A model generated the notes under the pieces. That model was given only the letters and a program-made list of their open reading frames with translations, searched no databases and was not told the origin of the DNA. Both the position numbers and the translations under genes were made by a program. Source: Bradyrhizobium sp. SRL28 (lineage in GTDB: Bacteria > Pseudomonadota > Alphaproteobacteria > Rhizobiales > Xanthobacteraceae). Taken from it: a stretch of DNA of 64,000 nucleotides. The first letter of the stretch is position 1. Each line of letters opens with the position of its first letter. Below are positions 43,756-56,496 of this stretch, one piece after another. Where the stretch lies: the NCBI RefSeq assembly GCF_018596315.1, contig NZ_JAHEAG010000013.1, positions 110,584 through 174,583 on the forward strand, in the 5' to 3' direction.

Positions 43756-44307
43756 ATGTCCCAGACCGCGCCGCGCATCGCGCCGCTTGAGCCGCCTTAT
43801 TCACCGGAGATTGCCGCGCAGTTCGACCGCATCATGCGCGGCGCGCCGCCGCTGGTGCTGTTTCGCGTCATGGCCGGCAACGCCCGCGCCTGGGAGAAAT
43901 TCCGCGCCGGCAGCCTCTTGGATCGCGGGCCGCTCTCGCTGCGGGAGCGCGAGATCGTCATCGACCGTACCTGCGCGCGAACGGGATGCGAGTATGAATG
44001 GGGCGTGCATGTCACGGCGTTTGCGGAAGCTGCACATCTGACGGAAGAACAGGTCCGGGCCACCGTGCGCGGCGCCGCGAGCGATGCGTGCTGGACGACG
44101 GCGGAACAGGCGCTGATCGCCGCCGCCGACGCGCTGCACGAGCGCGCCACGCTGAGCGATGCGGAATTCGCGGCGTTGTCGGCGCATTACGACGAGGCGC
44201 AGATATTCGAGGTCATCCTGCTGTGCGGATTCTATCGCACCGTATCGTATCTCGCGAACGGGCTGGCGCTGCCGCTGGAGGAGAAGGCGGCGAGGTTTCC
44301 GAAGTGA
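43756..44307 (+). CDS. Carboxymuconolactone decarboxylase/AhpD-like protein
   Basis: From ATG 43756 it is 183 residues. The family core is the helical hairpin REREIVIDRTCARTGCEYEW, where the usual C-x-x-C is spread as Cys-Ala-Arg-Thr-Gly-Cys, followed by GVHVTAFAEAAHLTEEQ with the partner His. The form matches AhpD-like proteins with peroxide or alkylating roles, although the exact redox motif is not the classic one. Its divergent regulator and operator point to induction by a reactive compound. Confidence 0.83.
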   Translation: MSQTAPRIAPLEPPYSPEIAAQFDRIMRGAPPLVLFRVMAGNARAWEKFRAGSLLDRGPLSLREREIVIDRTCARTGCEYEWGVHVTAFAEAAHLTEEQVRATVRGAASDACWTTAEQALIAAADALHERATLSDAEFAALSAHYDEAQIFEVILLCGFYRTVSYLANGLALPLEEKAARFPK

Positions 44308-44314
44308 CGGAGCC

Positions 44315-44437
44315 GTAGGGTGGGCAAAGCGACTTGTCCGCGGTAGCTCGAAGAGCGAAGGCGGAAGCGTGCCCACCATTCTAGCTAGTCGTGAATAGAT
44401 GGTGGGCACGGCGCTAGCGCGCCTTTGCCCACCCTAC
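44315..44437. repeat. Intergenic palindrome, family C
   Basis: GTAGGGTGGGCAAAGC on the left pairs with the GCCTTTGCCCACCCTAC end on the right. An inner pair GTGCCCACCAT / ATGGTGGGCAC (44371-44410) makes a nested hairpin. It sits between convergent genes and could serve as a transcript end for both. Confidence 0.8.
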
Positions 44438-44441
44438 AAAT

Positions 44442-45455
44442 TCACGCTACGCCCGCGCGCAAAAAATCGTGCAGATGCACGATGCCGACCGGCTTGCCGG
44501 CGTCGGTGACGATCAGCGTCGTGATCTTCGAGGAGTTGAGGATCTCCAGTGCCTCGCCGGCCAGCACGTCGCGGTCGATCGTTTTCGGATTCCTCGTCAT
44601 CACCTCGTCGACGGTAGCCGTCATCAGATCCGGGCCCATGTGGCGGCGCAAATCGCCGTCGGTGACGATGCCGGCGAGGTGTCCGCGCGCATCGACGATG
44701 CCGACGCAGCCAAAGCCCTTCGACGTCATCTCGACCAGGGCCTCGGACATTTTGGTGCCGAGGGGTTTCAGCGGCACGGCGTCGCCCGAATGCATGAGGT
44801 CGCGGGTGTATTTCAGCAGCGCGCCGAGCTTGCCGCCCGGATGCAGCACGCTGAAATCGATCGACGTAAAGCCGCGGCCTTCCAGCAGCGCAATCGCCAG
44901 TGCATCGCCGAGCGCGAGCATCATCAGCGAGGAGGTGGTGGGGGCGAGGTTATGCGGACAGGCCTCGCGTGCCTTCGGCAGCGTCAGCGCGATGTCGGCC
45001 GCCTTGGCTAGCGAGGACTCCCGCTCCGCGGTCATCGCGATCACGGAAATCCGGAACCGCGCGGCATAGCTGATCAGGTTCTTCATCTCCGGCTGCTCAC
45101 CGGACCAGGACAGCGCCAGGATGACGTCCTCGGCCGTGATCATGCCGAGGTCGCCATGGCTGGCTTCGGCGGCATGAACGAAGAACGCCGGCGTGCCGGT
45201 GGAGGCAAAGGTCGCGGCGATCTTGCGGCCGATATGGCCTGATTTGCCGAGCCCGGTGACGATCAGCCGTCCCTTGGCGTTCCGGATCAGGTCGGCGGCG
45301 GCGACAAACGGCGCCCGCAGATCGGATTGCAGCGCCGCTGACAGCGCGGCGATCCCGCCGCCCTCGGCGTCGAGCGTGCGCAGGGCCGATTGGACGGCAG
45401 CGTCAGCGGTATCAGTGCCGGATGATTTTGCCATCAGCGGGTTCGGATTAGCCAT
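44442..45455 (-). CDS. kdsD: Arabinose-5-phosphate isomerase, SIS plus two CBS domains
   Basis: This enzyme turns ribulose-5-phosphate into arabinose-5-phosphate, the precursor of Kdo in lipopolysaccharide. From ATG 45455 it is 337 residues. The SIS domain (about 25-190) has TGLGKSGHIGRKIAATFAST and LSWSGEQPEMKNLISYAARF. Two CBS modules follow (about 210-335: LVEMTSKGFGCVGIVDARGH, EILNSSKITTLIVTDAGKPV), which regulate activity in relatives. The frame upstream of 45455 is Arg-rich and rejected. Confidence 0.93.
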   Translation of the reverse strand: MANPNPLMAKSSGTDTADAAVQSALRTLDAEGGGIAALSAALQSDLRAPFVAAADLIRNAKGRLIVTGLGKSGHIGRKIAATFASTGTPAFFVHAAEASHGDLGMITAEDVILALSWSGEQPEMKNLISYAARFRISVIAMTAERESSLAKAADIALTLPKAREACPHNLAPTTSSLMMLALGDALAIALLEGRGFTSIDFSVLHPGGKLGALLKYTRDLMHSGDAVPLKPLGTKMSEALVEMTSKGFGCVGIVDARGHLAGIVTDGDLRRHMGPDLMTATVDEVMTRNPKTIDRDVLAGEALEILNSSKITTLIVTDAGKPVGIVHLHDFLRAGVA

Positions 45456-45625
45456 GTCTGTTCCAGGAGGAGGGAGCTTCGCCCCAAAGCCCTCCATAGC
45501 ATGGCCTGTCCGGTGATGCGACGCGCGCGGCGCGGCTCTCAACGGCTCATTAACCATAATTGTTTTAACTCCATTAACGAGCGTTCCTCGCGAGCGCTCG
45601 GTGCGTATCAATCAAGTGACTGTTT

Positions 45626-47353
45626 TTGTTGGGGTATTTTTTCATCGTGAGGGCGGGGCCAGCAACCGGCCGGAACAGCCGCGCGCGCGTCTTTCGCGCG
45701 GCCTTGCCGTGCCTTGCGCTAATCGCTTTCGCGGGAACCGCAGCGAGAGCGCAAACCGTCACGCCGGACCTGTTCAGCTCAACGCGCACCAGCCAGACGA
45801 CGTCGCCGGATTCGCCACTGCGCCGGACCGCGGCGGAGGCGAACGATCCGCTCAATAGTCCGAAGCTGCAGGAGCGTGACAAGCCCGCGCCGTCGCGGAT
45901 CGGACAGATACCGAAATACGGCCTGCCGGCCGCGAACGGCGCCGCCGATACGGGCTACGACTCGCTCAACCGCAAGCGCAAGAAACCGAAATACTATCCC
46001 GGGCAGGCGAGGCCAAAGCCGCCGGTCGGTCCCGGCAGCCCACCGCCGCCGATTGCGGCGAACACGCGGCTGCGGCTTTCGATCCCGCCCTCGGAATCCG
46101 CCAACAAGACGCGCATCCCGCCGGCGATGGCGGGCACGGTGGTGGGACAGCCGCCGCGCAAGCGCCTCAGGATCGACGACGATCCCTTTGGCGCGGTCGG
46201 CGACTACGCCGGCAGTTTCCTGATCAAATTCGCGGTTGAATTCTCCGGCGGCTACGACACCAATCCCGGCCGGCTTGCAGCAGCACAAGCCAAGCCGTTC
46301 TACGTGATCTCGCCGGAATTCCTGGCGGTCTCCGACTGGGAACGCCACGCGCTGGTTGCCGATCTGCGCGGCTCCTTCTCCGGCTACACCAGCAATCTCA
46401 CGCCGAACGCCGACGGCACGCCGCTGTCGGCGCCGCTCGATATCGACCGCCCCAGCTTCATCGGCCATGTCGACGGCCGGCTCGACGTCAGCCGCGACAC
46501 TCGCCTGGGCGCGCAGGGGCGGCTGTTCGTCTCGACCGACAATCCAGGCAGCCCGAACGTGCAGGCGGGTCTCGCCAGATATCCGATCTACACTACGGTG
46601 GGCGGCACCGTCGGCGTCGACCAGAGCTTCAACCGGCTGCAGGTTTCCGCCGGCGCCACCGTCGACCGCACCGACTACACCAACTCAAAGCTCACCGACG
46701 GCACCTCGACCACCAACGACGACCGCAACTTGACCCAGTACGGCGGCATCGGCCGCGTCAGCTATGATTTGCGGCCCGGCCTGAAGCCGTTCGTGGAAAT
46801 GCAGGGCGACAGCCGCGTGCATGACATCAAGCTCGACCGCGGCGGCTACGCGCGCGATTCCGCGGGTGGTTACGTCAAGGGTGGCACCAGCCTTGAATTC
46901 TCCCGGCTGTTGACCGGCGAGATCGCCGTCGGCTACGCCGCGCGCGATTATGTCGATCCGCGGCTAAATCGCCTCGAAGGCCTGCTGGTCTCGTCCTCGC
47001 TGGTGTGGACCGCGACGCCGCTGACCACGGCAAAGTTCTATTCCGACACCACGATCACGGAGACCACGCTGCCCGGCACGTCGGGCGTGCTGACGCACGT
47101 CTACACCGTCGAAGTCGACCACGACTTCCGCCGCTGGCTGACCGCGATCGGCAAGTTCACCTGGGGGGAGCTCGACTATCAGGGCAATCCCAGGCGCGAC
47201 AAGATCTACACGGTGTCGGGCGAAGCGATCTACAGAATGAACCGCAGCGTCTGGCTCAGGGGCACGCTGCGGCGCGACTGGCTGGATTCGAATTTGCCGG
47301 GGAATAGCACGGCGTCGACGGTGGTGATGCTGGGGGTGAGGTTGCAGCACTGA
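45626..47353 (+). CDS. BBP2-type outer-membrane beta-barrel protein
   Basis: The protein has up to 575 residues, with a signal peptide (cleavage near ARA-Q), a 130-residue disordered Pro/Lys-rich region (RKRKKPKYYPGQARPKPPVG), then a C-terminal barrel of alternating beta-strands (FLIKFAVEFSGGYDTNPGRL, the hallmark of the family, to VMLGVRLQH, an outer-membrane end with a penultimate Gln-His). Starts at TTG 45626 or GTG 45647 are equally weak. Possible role: porin or surface secretion; unknown. Confidence 0.8.
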   Translation: MLGYFFIVRAGPATGRNSRARVFRAALPCLALIAFAGTAARAQTVTPDLFSSTRTSQTTSPDSPLRRTAAEANDPLNSPKLQERDKPAPSRIGQIPKYGLPAANGAADTGYDSLNRKRKKPKYYPGQARPKPPVGPGSPPPPIAANTRLRLSIPPSESANKTRIPPAMAGTVVGQPPRKRLRIDDDPFGAVGDYAGSFLIKFAVEFSGGYDTNPGRLAAAQAKPFYVISPEFLAVSDWERHALVADLRGSFSGYTSNLTPNADGTPLSAPLDIDRPSFIGHVDGRLDVSRDTRLGAQGRLFVSTDNPGSPNVQAGLARYPIYTTVGGTVGVDQSFNRLQVSAGATVDRTDYTNSKLTDGTSTTNDDRNLTQYGGIGRVSYDLRPGLKPFVEMQGDSRVHDIKLDRGGYARDSAGGYVKGGTSLEFSRLLTGEIAVGYAARDYVDPRLNRLEGLLVSSSLVWTATPLTTAKFYSDTTITETTLPGTSGVLTHVYTVEVDHDFRRWLTAIGKFTWGELDYQGNPRRDKIYTVSGEAIYRMNRSVWLRGTLRRDWLDSNLPGNSTASTVVMLGVRLQH

Positions 47354-47414
47354 GGGACGCATAATGCCTTCTGATTGCGGTAAAGGCGATTCTTTGGCCC
47401 GCGGCGAATGCAAA

Positions 47415-47441
47415 CAAAAAACCCCGGCACATCGGCCGGGG
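47415..47441 (-). terminator. Rho-independent terminator of the BA14K gene
   Basis: On the minus strand CCCCGGC and GCCGGGG (47422-47441) pair across a 6-base loop and are followed by TTTTTT. It lies about 30 bases past the BA14K stop and 60 after the convergent barrel gene. Confidence 0.85.
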
Positions 47442-47470
47442 TCCTGAGAAATCCTGAAGGTATTCGCTCT

Positions 47471-47851
47471 CTACGGACAGGAACGACGCATGCCGTCGCG
47501 GCCCAGATAGGTCATGCTATTGGGATCGTACGAACGATAGCGCTGCATGCAATAGCTGACGGCGTCACGCCGCTGCTGCTCGGCGGCGCTCGCCGCAATC
47601 GCGCCGCCGATGATGGCCGCGCCGATTCCGATGCCGACCGCCGCGCCGACACCGTCACCCCGACCCCGGCCCCAGCCGCCGCCCCGGCCTCGCCCCCGGC
47701 CGCGCTGTGCGAAGGCCGGAGAGACGCCCGCCGCAACAAAGGCGCCGGTCGTAGCGACCATGCCGAATGCGTACATGAATAACAGAGCACCGGCCGCCAA
47801 TACGCGTGTGATGCGCTGGCGCAGGGAATTGCTCATTCCTTGAGTTCTCAT
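47471..47851 (-). CDS. BA14K family exported protein
   Basis: From ATG 47851 it is 126 residues, with a signal peptide (cleavage near SPAFA-Q), an Arg-Gly repeat (QRGRGRGRGGGWGRGRGDGV), a glycine-zipper segment (GAAVGIGIGAAIIGGAIAAS) and the C-terminal BA14K motif CMQRYRSYDPNSMTYLGRDG with two Cys. The family is abundant in Rhizobiales and is linked to lectin-like or envelope roles. A FixK/FNR box stands 58 bases before the start, indicating micro-oxic control. Confidence 0.85.
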   Translation of the reverse strand: MRTQGMSNSLRQRITRVLAAGALLFMYAFGMVATTGAFVAAGVSPAFAQRGRGRGRGGGWGRGRGDGVGAAVGIGIGAAIIGGAIAASAAEQQRRDAVSYCMQRYRSYDPNSMTYLGRDGMRRSCP

Positions 47852-47908
47852 ATTGCCGCCTTTCTCCATGATTCCAGACAATGATGCCCACCCGAGGAAC
47901 GTTGAGCG

Positions 47909-47922
47909 TTGATCCGGATCAA
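47909..47922 (-). promoter_or_regulatory. FixK/FNR-type box upstream of the BA14K gene
   Basis: TTGATCCGGATCAA is a perfect TTGAT-N4-ATCAA site, with the extra G after ATCAA common in FixK sites. If it works at -41.5, transcription starts near 47874 and the minus-strand -10 reads CATCAT (47886-47881), four of six matches. This is the right spacing for a class II activated promoter. Confidence 0.7.
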
Positions 47923-48070
47923 GCGAGGTTGCGGGTAATCCGGTGAGGTGTCCATACACATCGCCGCATATGTGGGCTGACCCACATCCGCCAATCTTCG
48001 CGGGATTTCCCGTTCGAGGTCCATGCCAAGAAGGCCATCACTGCCGGGCTGAGCCCGGCGATGGCAACCG

Positions 48071-49528
48071 TTACCGCGGCAGCGTCGTCGACCCCATCAG
48101 ATACTGGTCGATCGCCCGCGCGCACAAACGCCCCTCGCGGATCGCCCATACCACCAGCGACTGCCCGCGGCGCATGTCGCCGGCGGAGAACACGTTGGGC
48201 AGCGAGGTCTGGTAATCATGCGTGTTGGCGCGGACGTTGCCGCGCTGGTCGAGGTCGACGCCGAGCGTCTTCAGCATGCCCTCGTGCACCGGATGCACGA
48301 AGCCCATGGCGAGCAGCACGAGCTGCGCATCGAGATCGAACTCGGTGCCGGGCAGCGGCTTGAACTTGTCGTCGACCTGCACGCAATGCAGCTTCTGCAC
48401 CTTGCCGTCGACGCCCGAGAATTTCTGCGTCAGCACCGCGAATTCGCGCTTGGCGCCTTCGGCCTGGCTCGACGAGGTCCGCATCTTCAAGGGCCAGTTC
48501 GGCCAGGTTATGCCCTTGTTCTCGTGCTCGGGCGGCGCCGGCATGATTTCGAGTTGGGTGACGGATTTCGCGCCCTGCCGGAACGAGGTGCCGATGCAGT
48601 CCGAACCGGTGTCGCCGCCGCCGATCACGACGACATGCTTGCCTTCGGCGAGAATGTCCGCGGCGTCGCCGAGCGGCTCGGAGGAAACGCGGCGATTCTG
48701 TTGCGGCAGGAAATCCATCGCAAAGTGGATACCGTCGAGGTCGCGGCCGGGGATCGGTAGATCGCGGCCGGCTTCGGCGCCGCCGGTCAATGCCACCGCG
48801 TCATACTGGTTGAGCAGTTCGCGCGGATCGATCGCGCCTTGCGAGGTGCCGCCGACATGGACGCCGTAGTGGAACGTCACGCCCTCGGCTTCCATCTGCG
48901 CCACGCGGCGGTCGATGATGTGCTTTTCCATCTTGAAGTCGGGGATGCCATAACGGAGCAGGCCGCCGGCCTTTGCGAATTTTTCATAGACATGGACGTC
49001 GTGGCCGGCGCGCGCGAGCTGCTGCGCAGCCGCAAGTCCCGCGGGTCCGGAGCCGATGATCGCGACCTTCTTGCCGGTCCTGGCGGGCGCAATCTCGGGC
49101 TTCAGCCAGCCATTGTCCCAGGCGCGATCCACAATGGCGCATTCGATGGTCTTGATGGTGACCGGGTTGTCGTCGATGTTGAGCGTGCAGGACGCTTCGC
49201 ACGGCGCCGGGCAGATGCGGCCGGTGAACTCCGGGAAATTGTTGGTCGAGTGCAGGTTGCGCGAGGCTTCTTCCCAGTTGGCCTGATAGACGAGATCGTT
49301 GAAATCGGGGATCTGGTTGTTGACCGGGCAACCCGGCGTGCCCGGCGCCACCGAGCCGGTGCCGTGGCAATAGGGGATGCCGCAGTTCATGCAGCGCGCG
49401 GCCTGGTCGCGGGTGTCCTTCTCGCTTAAGGGAATGACGAATTCGCGATAATGCTTCAAACGATCGGCAACCGGCGCATACTTGCGGTCATGCCGGTCGA
49501 TTTCCAGAAAACCTGTGATCTTGCCCAT
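48071..49528 (-). CDS. gltD: Glutamate synthase (NADPH) small subunit
   Basis: The 485-residue flavoprotein passes electrons from NADPH through FAD and iron-sulfur clusters to GltB. Cys clusters RCMNCGIPYCHG and RICPAPCEASCTL bind 4Fe-4S centres. The FAD motif is AIIGSGPAGLAAAQQL, the NADPH motif VVIGGGDTGSDCIG, and GDMRRGQSLVVWAIREGR closes the FAD site. It lies 150 bases after the GltB stop with a family D palindrome between, and both are minus strand, so it is the second gene of the operon. Confidence 0.95.
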   Translation of the reverse strand: MGKITGFLEIDRHDRKYAPVADRLKHYREFVIPLSEKDTRDQAARCMNCGIPYCHGTGSVAPGTPGCPVNNQIPDFNDLVYQANWEEASRNLHSTNNFPEFTGRICPAPCEASCTLNIDDNPVTIKTIECAIVDRAWDNGWLKPEIAPARTGKKVAIIGSGPAGLAAAQQLARAGHDVHVYEKFAKAGGLLRYGIPDFKMEKHIIDRRVAQMEAEGVTFHYGVHVGGTSQGAIDPRELLNQYDAVALTGGAEAGRDLPIPGRDLDGIHFAMDFLPQQNRRVSSEPLGDAADILAEGKHVVVIGGGDTGSDCIGTSFRQGAKSVTQLEIMPAPPEHENKGITWPNWPLKMRTSSSQAEGAKREFAVLTQKFSGVDGKVQKLHCVQVDDKFKPLPGTEFDLDAQLVLLAMGFVHPVHEGMLKTLGVDLDQRGNVRANTHDYQTSLPNVFSAGDMRRGQSLVVWAIREGRLCARAIDQYLMGSTTLPR

Positions 49529-49582
49529 TAAACCTGATGCCCCTGCATCTCTCGTTCGTATCTATTTTGTTTCCGTCATCCA

Positions 49583-49668
49583 CCGTCATTGCGAGGAGCG
49601 CTGGCGACGAAGCAATCCATGGTTCGGCTTTGGCGCTATGGATTGCTTCGCTGCGCTCGCAATGACGG
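49583..49668. repeat. Intergenic palindrome, family D copy 1, inside gltBD
   Basis: CCGTCATTGCGAGGAGCG on the left mirrors CGCTCGCAATGACGG on the right, with GAAGCAATCCAT / ATGGATTGCTTC as an inner stem. The element sits between gltB and gltD, so it would fold in the mRNA and may set the ratio of the two subunits. Copy 2 is at 61825-61938. Confidence 0.85.
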
Positions 49669-49677
49669 GCTTGTGTA

Positions 49678-54426
<4,749 letters not shown>

Positions 54427-54648
54427 CTCATTCCTCTCAAAAAGGCTAAGGGCCTCACCGCATCGTCGGCGCACCTTGGACGCTTGCGGCACCCACCGGG
54501 CCACCGCTCGTCCTCCGCGAGCCGCAATTTCTTAAATTCAGGCTTGGGCGTTCAACGTCCCTGAGGAACGGCCTTGCCTGCACTGCCCTGGAGCTCGTGG
54601 CGCCACGGTTTCGTTGCAATCCCTGTGCCGGGACGGCCCCGCAATTGA

Positions 54649-54663
54649 GACAGTGATACTGTC
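54649..54663 (-). promoter_or_regulatory. Inverted repeat in the gltB upstream region
   Basis: GACAGT-GAT-ACTGTC is a perfect 6-bp dyad in the 477-base gene-free interval (54427-54903) between gltB and the next gene. On the minus strand it overlaps TATCAC, which is 18 bases from TTGGCA, a possible sigma-70 promoter for gltB. I found no sigma-54 site or other named element in the rest of the interval. Confidence 0.35.
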
Positions 54664-54903
54664 CTAACTCCGACCATGCCAAATTTTTGTCTATCACACA
54701 AGCGCGTGAAAGTCCTCGCCCGCATGCGGATCGGCGCTTGGCGGCCGGGGAAAAAACCACCGGCGCGGGTTTGCGGCAGCGGTGCCCCGATCCGGCCCAA
54801 GGACCGCCGGATTTCGCAATGAAATATTGGCACGGGCCGGCAGGCGAGGGCGCGAAAATGCTCCCGCTCGGGCCGGCGGCTGCGGGGCTTACAGGAGCTT
54901 TCG

Positions 54904-55611
54904 GTGATGAAGTTGTTCACGGGATCTTTGGCGGCGGGGCTGGTCCTTCTTGCGGGCGGTGTGCAGGCGCAGGTGCCGGGGCCTTACAGAGCGGTATCGG
55001 ATTTCGATGCAGTAGCGCCGTCCCCGGTTCCCGGGCCGCAGTACGTACCCGGCCCACACTACGGACCCGGGCAGCCGTACGGATATGGCCCCGGCCCCGG
55101 TTTGCTGCCGTCGACGGAAGTCTATTCCGTGCTGCGCGACAACGGATTCTCGCCGCTCGGTATCCCCAGGCTGCGCGGCGTCGTCTACACGATCGCGGTG
55201 ATCGACCGCGGCGGCGAGGACGGCCGGCTGATGATCGACGCGCGCAATGGCCGGATTATTCGTTTCGTGCCGGCTTACCGCATGGGCGGCGACAATTACT
55301 ACGAAGACCAGAGTACCCTCGGTGGACCCTCCGTGGCGCAGCCGCCGCAGGCCCAAGCGCCGGACCCTGTCCAGGCCGCGCCGCGGCCGTCACGGCCGGC
55401 CCATGTTGCGAGCCGCGCGGTGCCGATGCCGAAGGCCAGCCCGATCGCCGCCAAGCCTGCGCCGGCACCAGTCCAGCAGGCGGCAGCGCCTGCCCCGAAA
55501 CCGGCCGCGGTGTCGGCAGCGGCCCCGGTGACAACCGGCTCGGCTCCAGCCAAGCCCGCCCCGCAGATTGCTCCGACCCAGGACATGCCCACCGCGCAGG
55601 GGCTGGAGTGA
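54904..55611 (+). CDS. Secreted protein with PepSY-like core and Pro/Ala-rich tail
   Basis: AGGAG lies six bases before GTG 54904 (ATG 54907 is also possible), giving up to 235 residues. A signal peptide (cleavage near VQA-Q) is followed by a Pro/Gly/Tyr-rich stretch (PGPQYVPGPHYGPGQPYGYG), a small domain (STEVYSVLRDNGFSPLGIPR, VYTIAVIDRGGEDGRLMIDA) and a long Pro/Ala tail. The central domain resembles PepSY-type folds seen in exported proteins of Bradyrhizobium. Function unknown. Confidence 0.72.
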   Translation: MMKLFTGSLAAGLVLLAGGVQAQVPGPYRAVSDFDAVAPSPVPGPQYVPGPHYGPGQPYGYGPGPGLLPSTEVYSVLRDNGFSPLGIPRLRGVVYTIAVIDRGGEDGRLMIDARNGRIIRFVPAYRMGGDNYYEDQSTLGGPSVAQPPQAQAPDPVQAAPRPSRPAHVASRAVPMPKASPIAAKPAPAPVQQAAAPAPKPAAVSAAAPVTTGSAPAKPAPQIAPTQDMPTAQGLE

Positions 55612-55617
55612 AGCACC

Positions 55618-55702
55618 GTAGCCCGGATGGAGCGCAGCGAAATCCGGGGTGACTTTATTCGCGAGAAGGACCCGGATTGCGCAGCGCTCCATCCGGGCTA
55701 CG
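55618..55702. repeat. Intergenic palindrome, family A copy 2
   Basis: GTAGCCCGGATGGAGCGCAG pairs with CAGCGCTCCATCCGGGCTAC at the right end. It is near-identical in its arms to the copy at 33473-33560. Confidence 0.85.
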
Positions 55703-55710
55703 AACCCACA

Positions 55711-55740
55711 AAAAACGCCCCGGTTTTCCGGGGCGTTTTC
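55711..55740. terminator. Bidirectional terminator between convergent genes
   Basis: ACGCCCCGG and CCGGGGCGT pair around a TTTT loop, with an A-run on the left and TTTT on the right. It therefore ends both the secreted-protein gene (plus) and hsp20 (minus). Confidence 0.85.
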
Positions 55741-55776
55741 GCGTTCAGCCAATACCGGCTGAAAACCTTGACCGCC

Positions 55777-56244
55777 TTACGCGGCGACCGAAGCGTCGAC
55801 CACCTGCGGGGCCTTCGCGCCTGAGTTGATCGGAATGCTGCGCGGCTTCTTGGCCTCGGGAATCTCGCGGACGAGATCGACGTGGAGCAGGCCGTTCTCG
55901 AGCGAAGCGTTCTTCACCTGCACGAAATCGGCAAGCTGGAAGATGCGCTCGAAGGCACGCGCGGCGATGCCGCGGTAGAGCACTTCGGCGTTGTCCTTGC
56001 CGTTCTCGTTGGCGGTTTTTTCGCCCTTGATCGTCAGCGTGTTTTCCTTCGCGACGATCGAAAGCTCGCCTTGCGAGAAGCCGGAGACCGCAACGCTGAT
56101 GCGGTAGGCGTTCTCGCCGGTGCGTTCGATATTGTAGGGGGGATAACCGGGGCTGCCGTCTGACGTCGCCTGATCGAGCAGGTTGAAGAAGCGGTCGAAG
56201 CCGACGGTGGAACGGTAAAACGGAGTGAGATCGTAGGTACGCAT
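55777..56244 (-). CDS. Small heat shock protein (Hsp20/IbpA family)
   Basis: This ATP-independent chaperone of 155 residues starts at ATG 56244 (MRTYDLTPFYRSTVGFDRFF). The alpha-crystallin domain covers about 35-130 with YRISVAVSGFSQGELSIVAK, GEKTANENG and YRGIAARAFERIFQLADFVQ. The C-terminal I-x-I motif reads RSIPINS. The IbpA-like form is class A in Bradyrhizobium. It is preceded by GGAGGA, locked in an RNA thermometer hairpin, and by a sigma-32 promoter. Confidence 0.95.
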   Translation of the reverse strand: MRTYDLTPFYRSTVGFDRFFNLLDQATSDGSPGYPPYNIERTGENAYRISVAVSGFSQGELSIVAKENTLTIKGEKTANENGKDNAEVLYRGIAARAFERIFQLADFVQVKNASLENGLLHVDLVREIPEAKKPRSIPINSGAKAPQVVDASVAA

Positions 56245-56388
56245 AGGTAGTCCTCCATTGAGCGACTGTTTCAAGTAACCCGCCCGCCATCGGGCCGGGC
56301 TTTAGTCTTCGTGCAGCCTCAGAGTTTTGGAGCCTTGGCTTTGAGAGCCTTGGGATTCGGTTCCGAAACGCTGGTAGCGGCCTGCACA
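56245..56388 (-). promoter_or_regulatory. ROSE-type RNA thermometer in the hsp20 leader
   Basis: The last leader hairpin (56267-56249) pairs AGTC-G-CT with AGGACT, with one bulged G facing the ribosome site inside the stem. This is the UYGCU/AGGA arrangement that defines ROSE elements. Further up, TTCGG/CCGAA and GGCT/AGCC hairpins and a GTGCAG/CTGCAC closing stem complete the multi-stem layout. Warming would melt the weak stem and free the ribosome site. Confidence 0.8.
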
Positions 56389-56394
56389 GAAATG

Positions 56395-56422
56395 ATATGG
56401 GAGGGGTGAAACGGCGTTCAAG
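56395..56422 (-). promoter_or_regulatory. Sigma-32 (RpoH) promoter for hsp20
   Basis: On the minus strand CTTGAAC (56422-56416) and TCCCATAT (56402-56395) are 13 bases apart, against the RpoH consensus CTTGAAA-N11-16-CCCCATNT. It predicts a transcription start near 56388 and a leader of about 144 bases that contains the ROSE element. Confidence 0.8.
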
Positions 56423-56496
56423 AGTGGCGAAACCAGCTCCTTTTTTGCGCTCCCCGCCTTGATTTCAAGCTCTTTTCACCTACCCGGTTCCTCCTC

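Noticed and set aside
54664..54700. Sigma-54 site before gltB (TTGGCATGGTCGG)
   Set aside because: TGGCA is present but the second GC element at the required spacing is missing.
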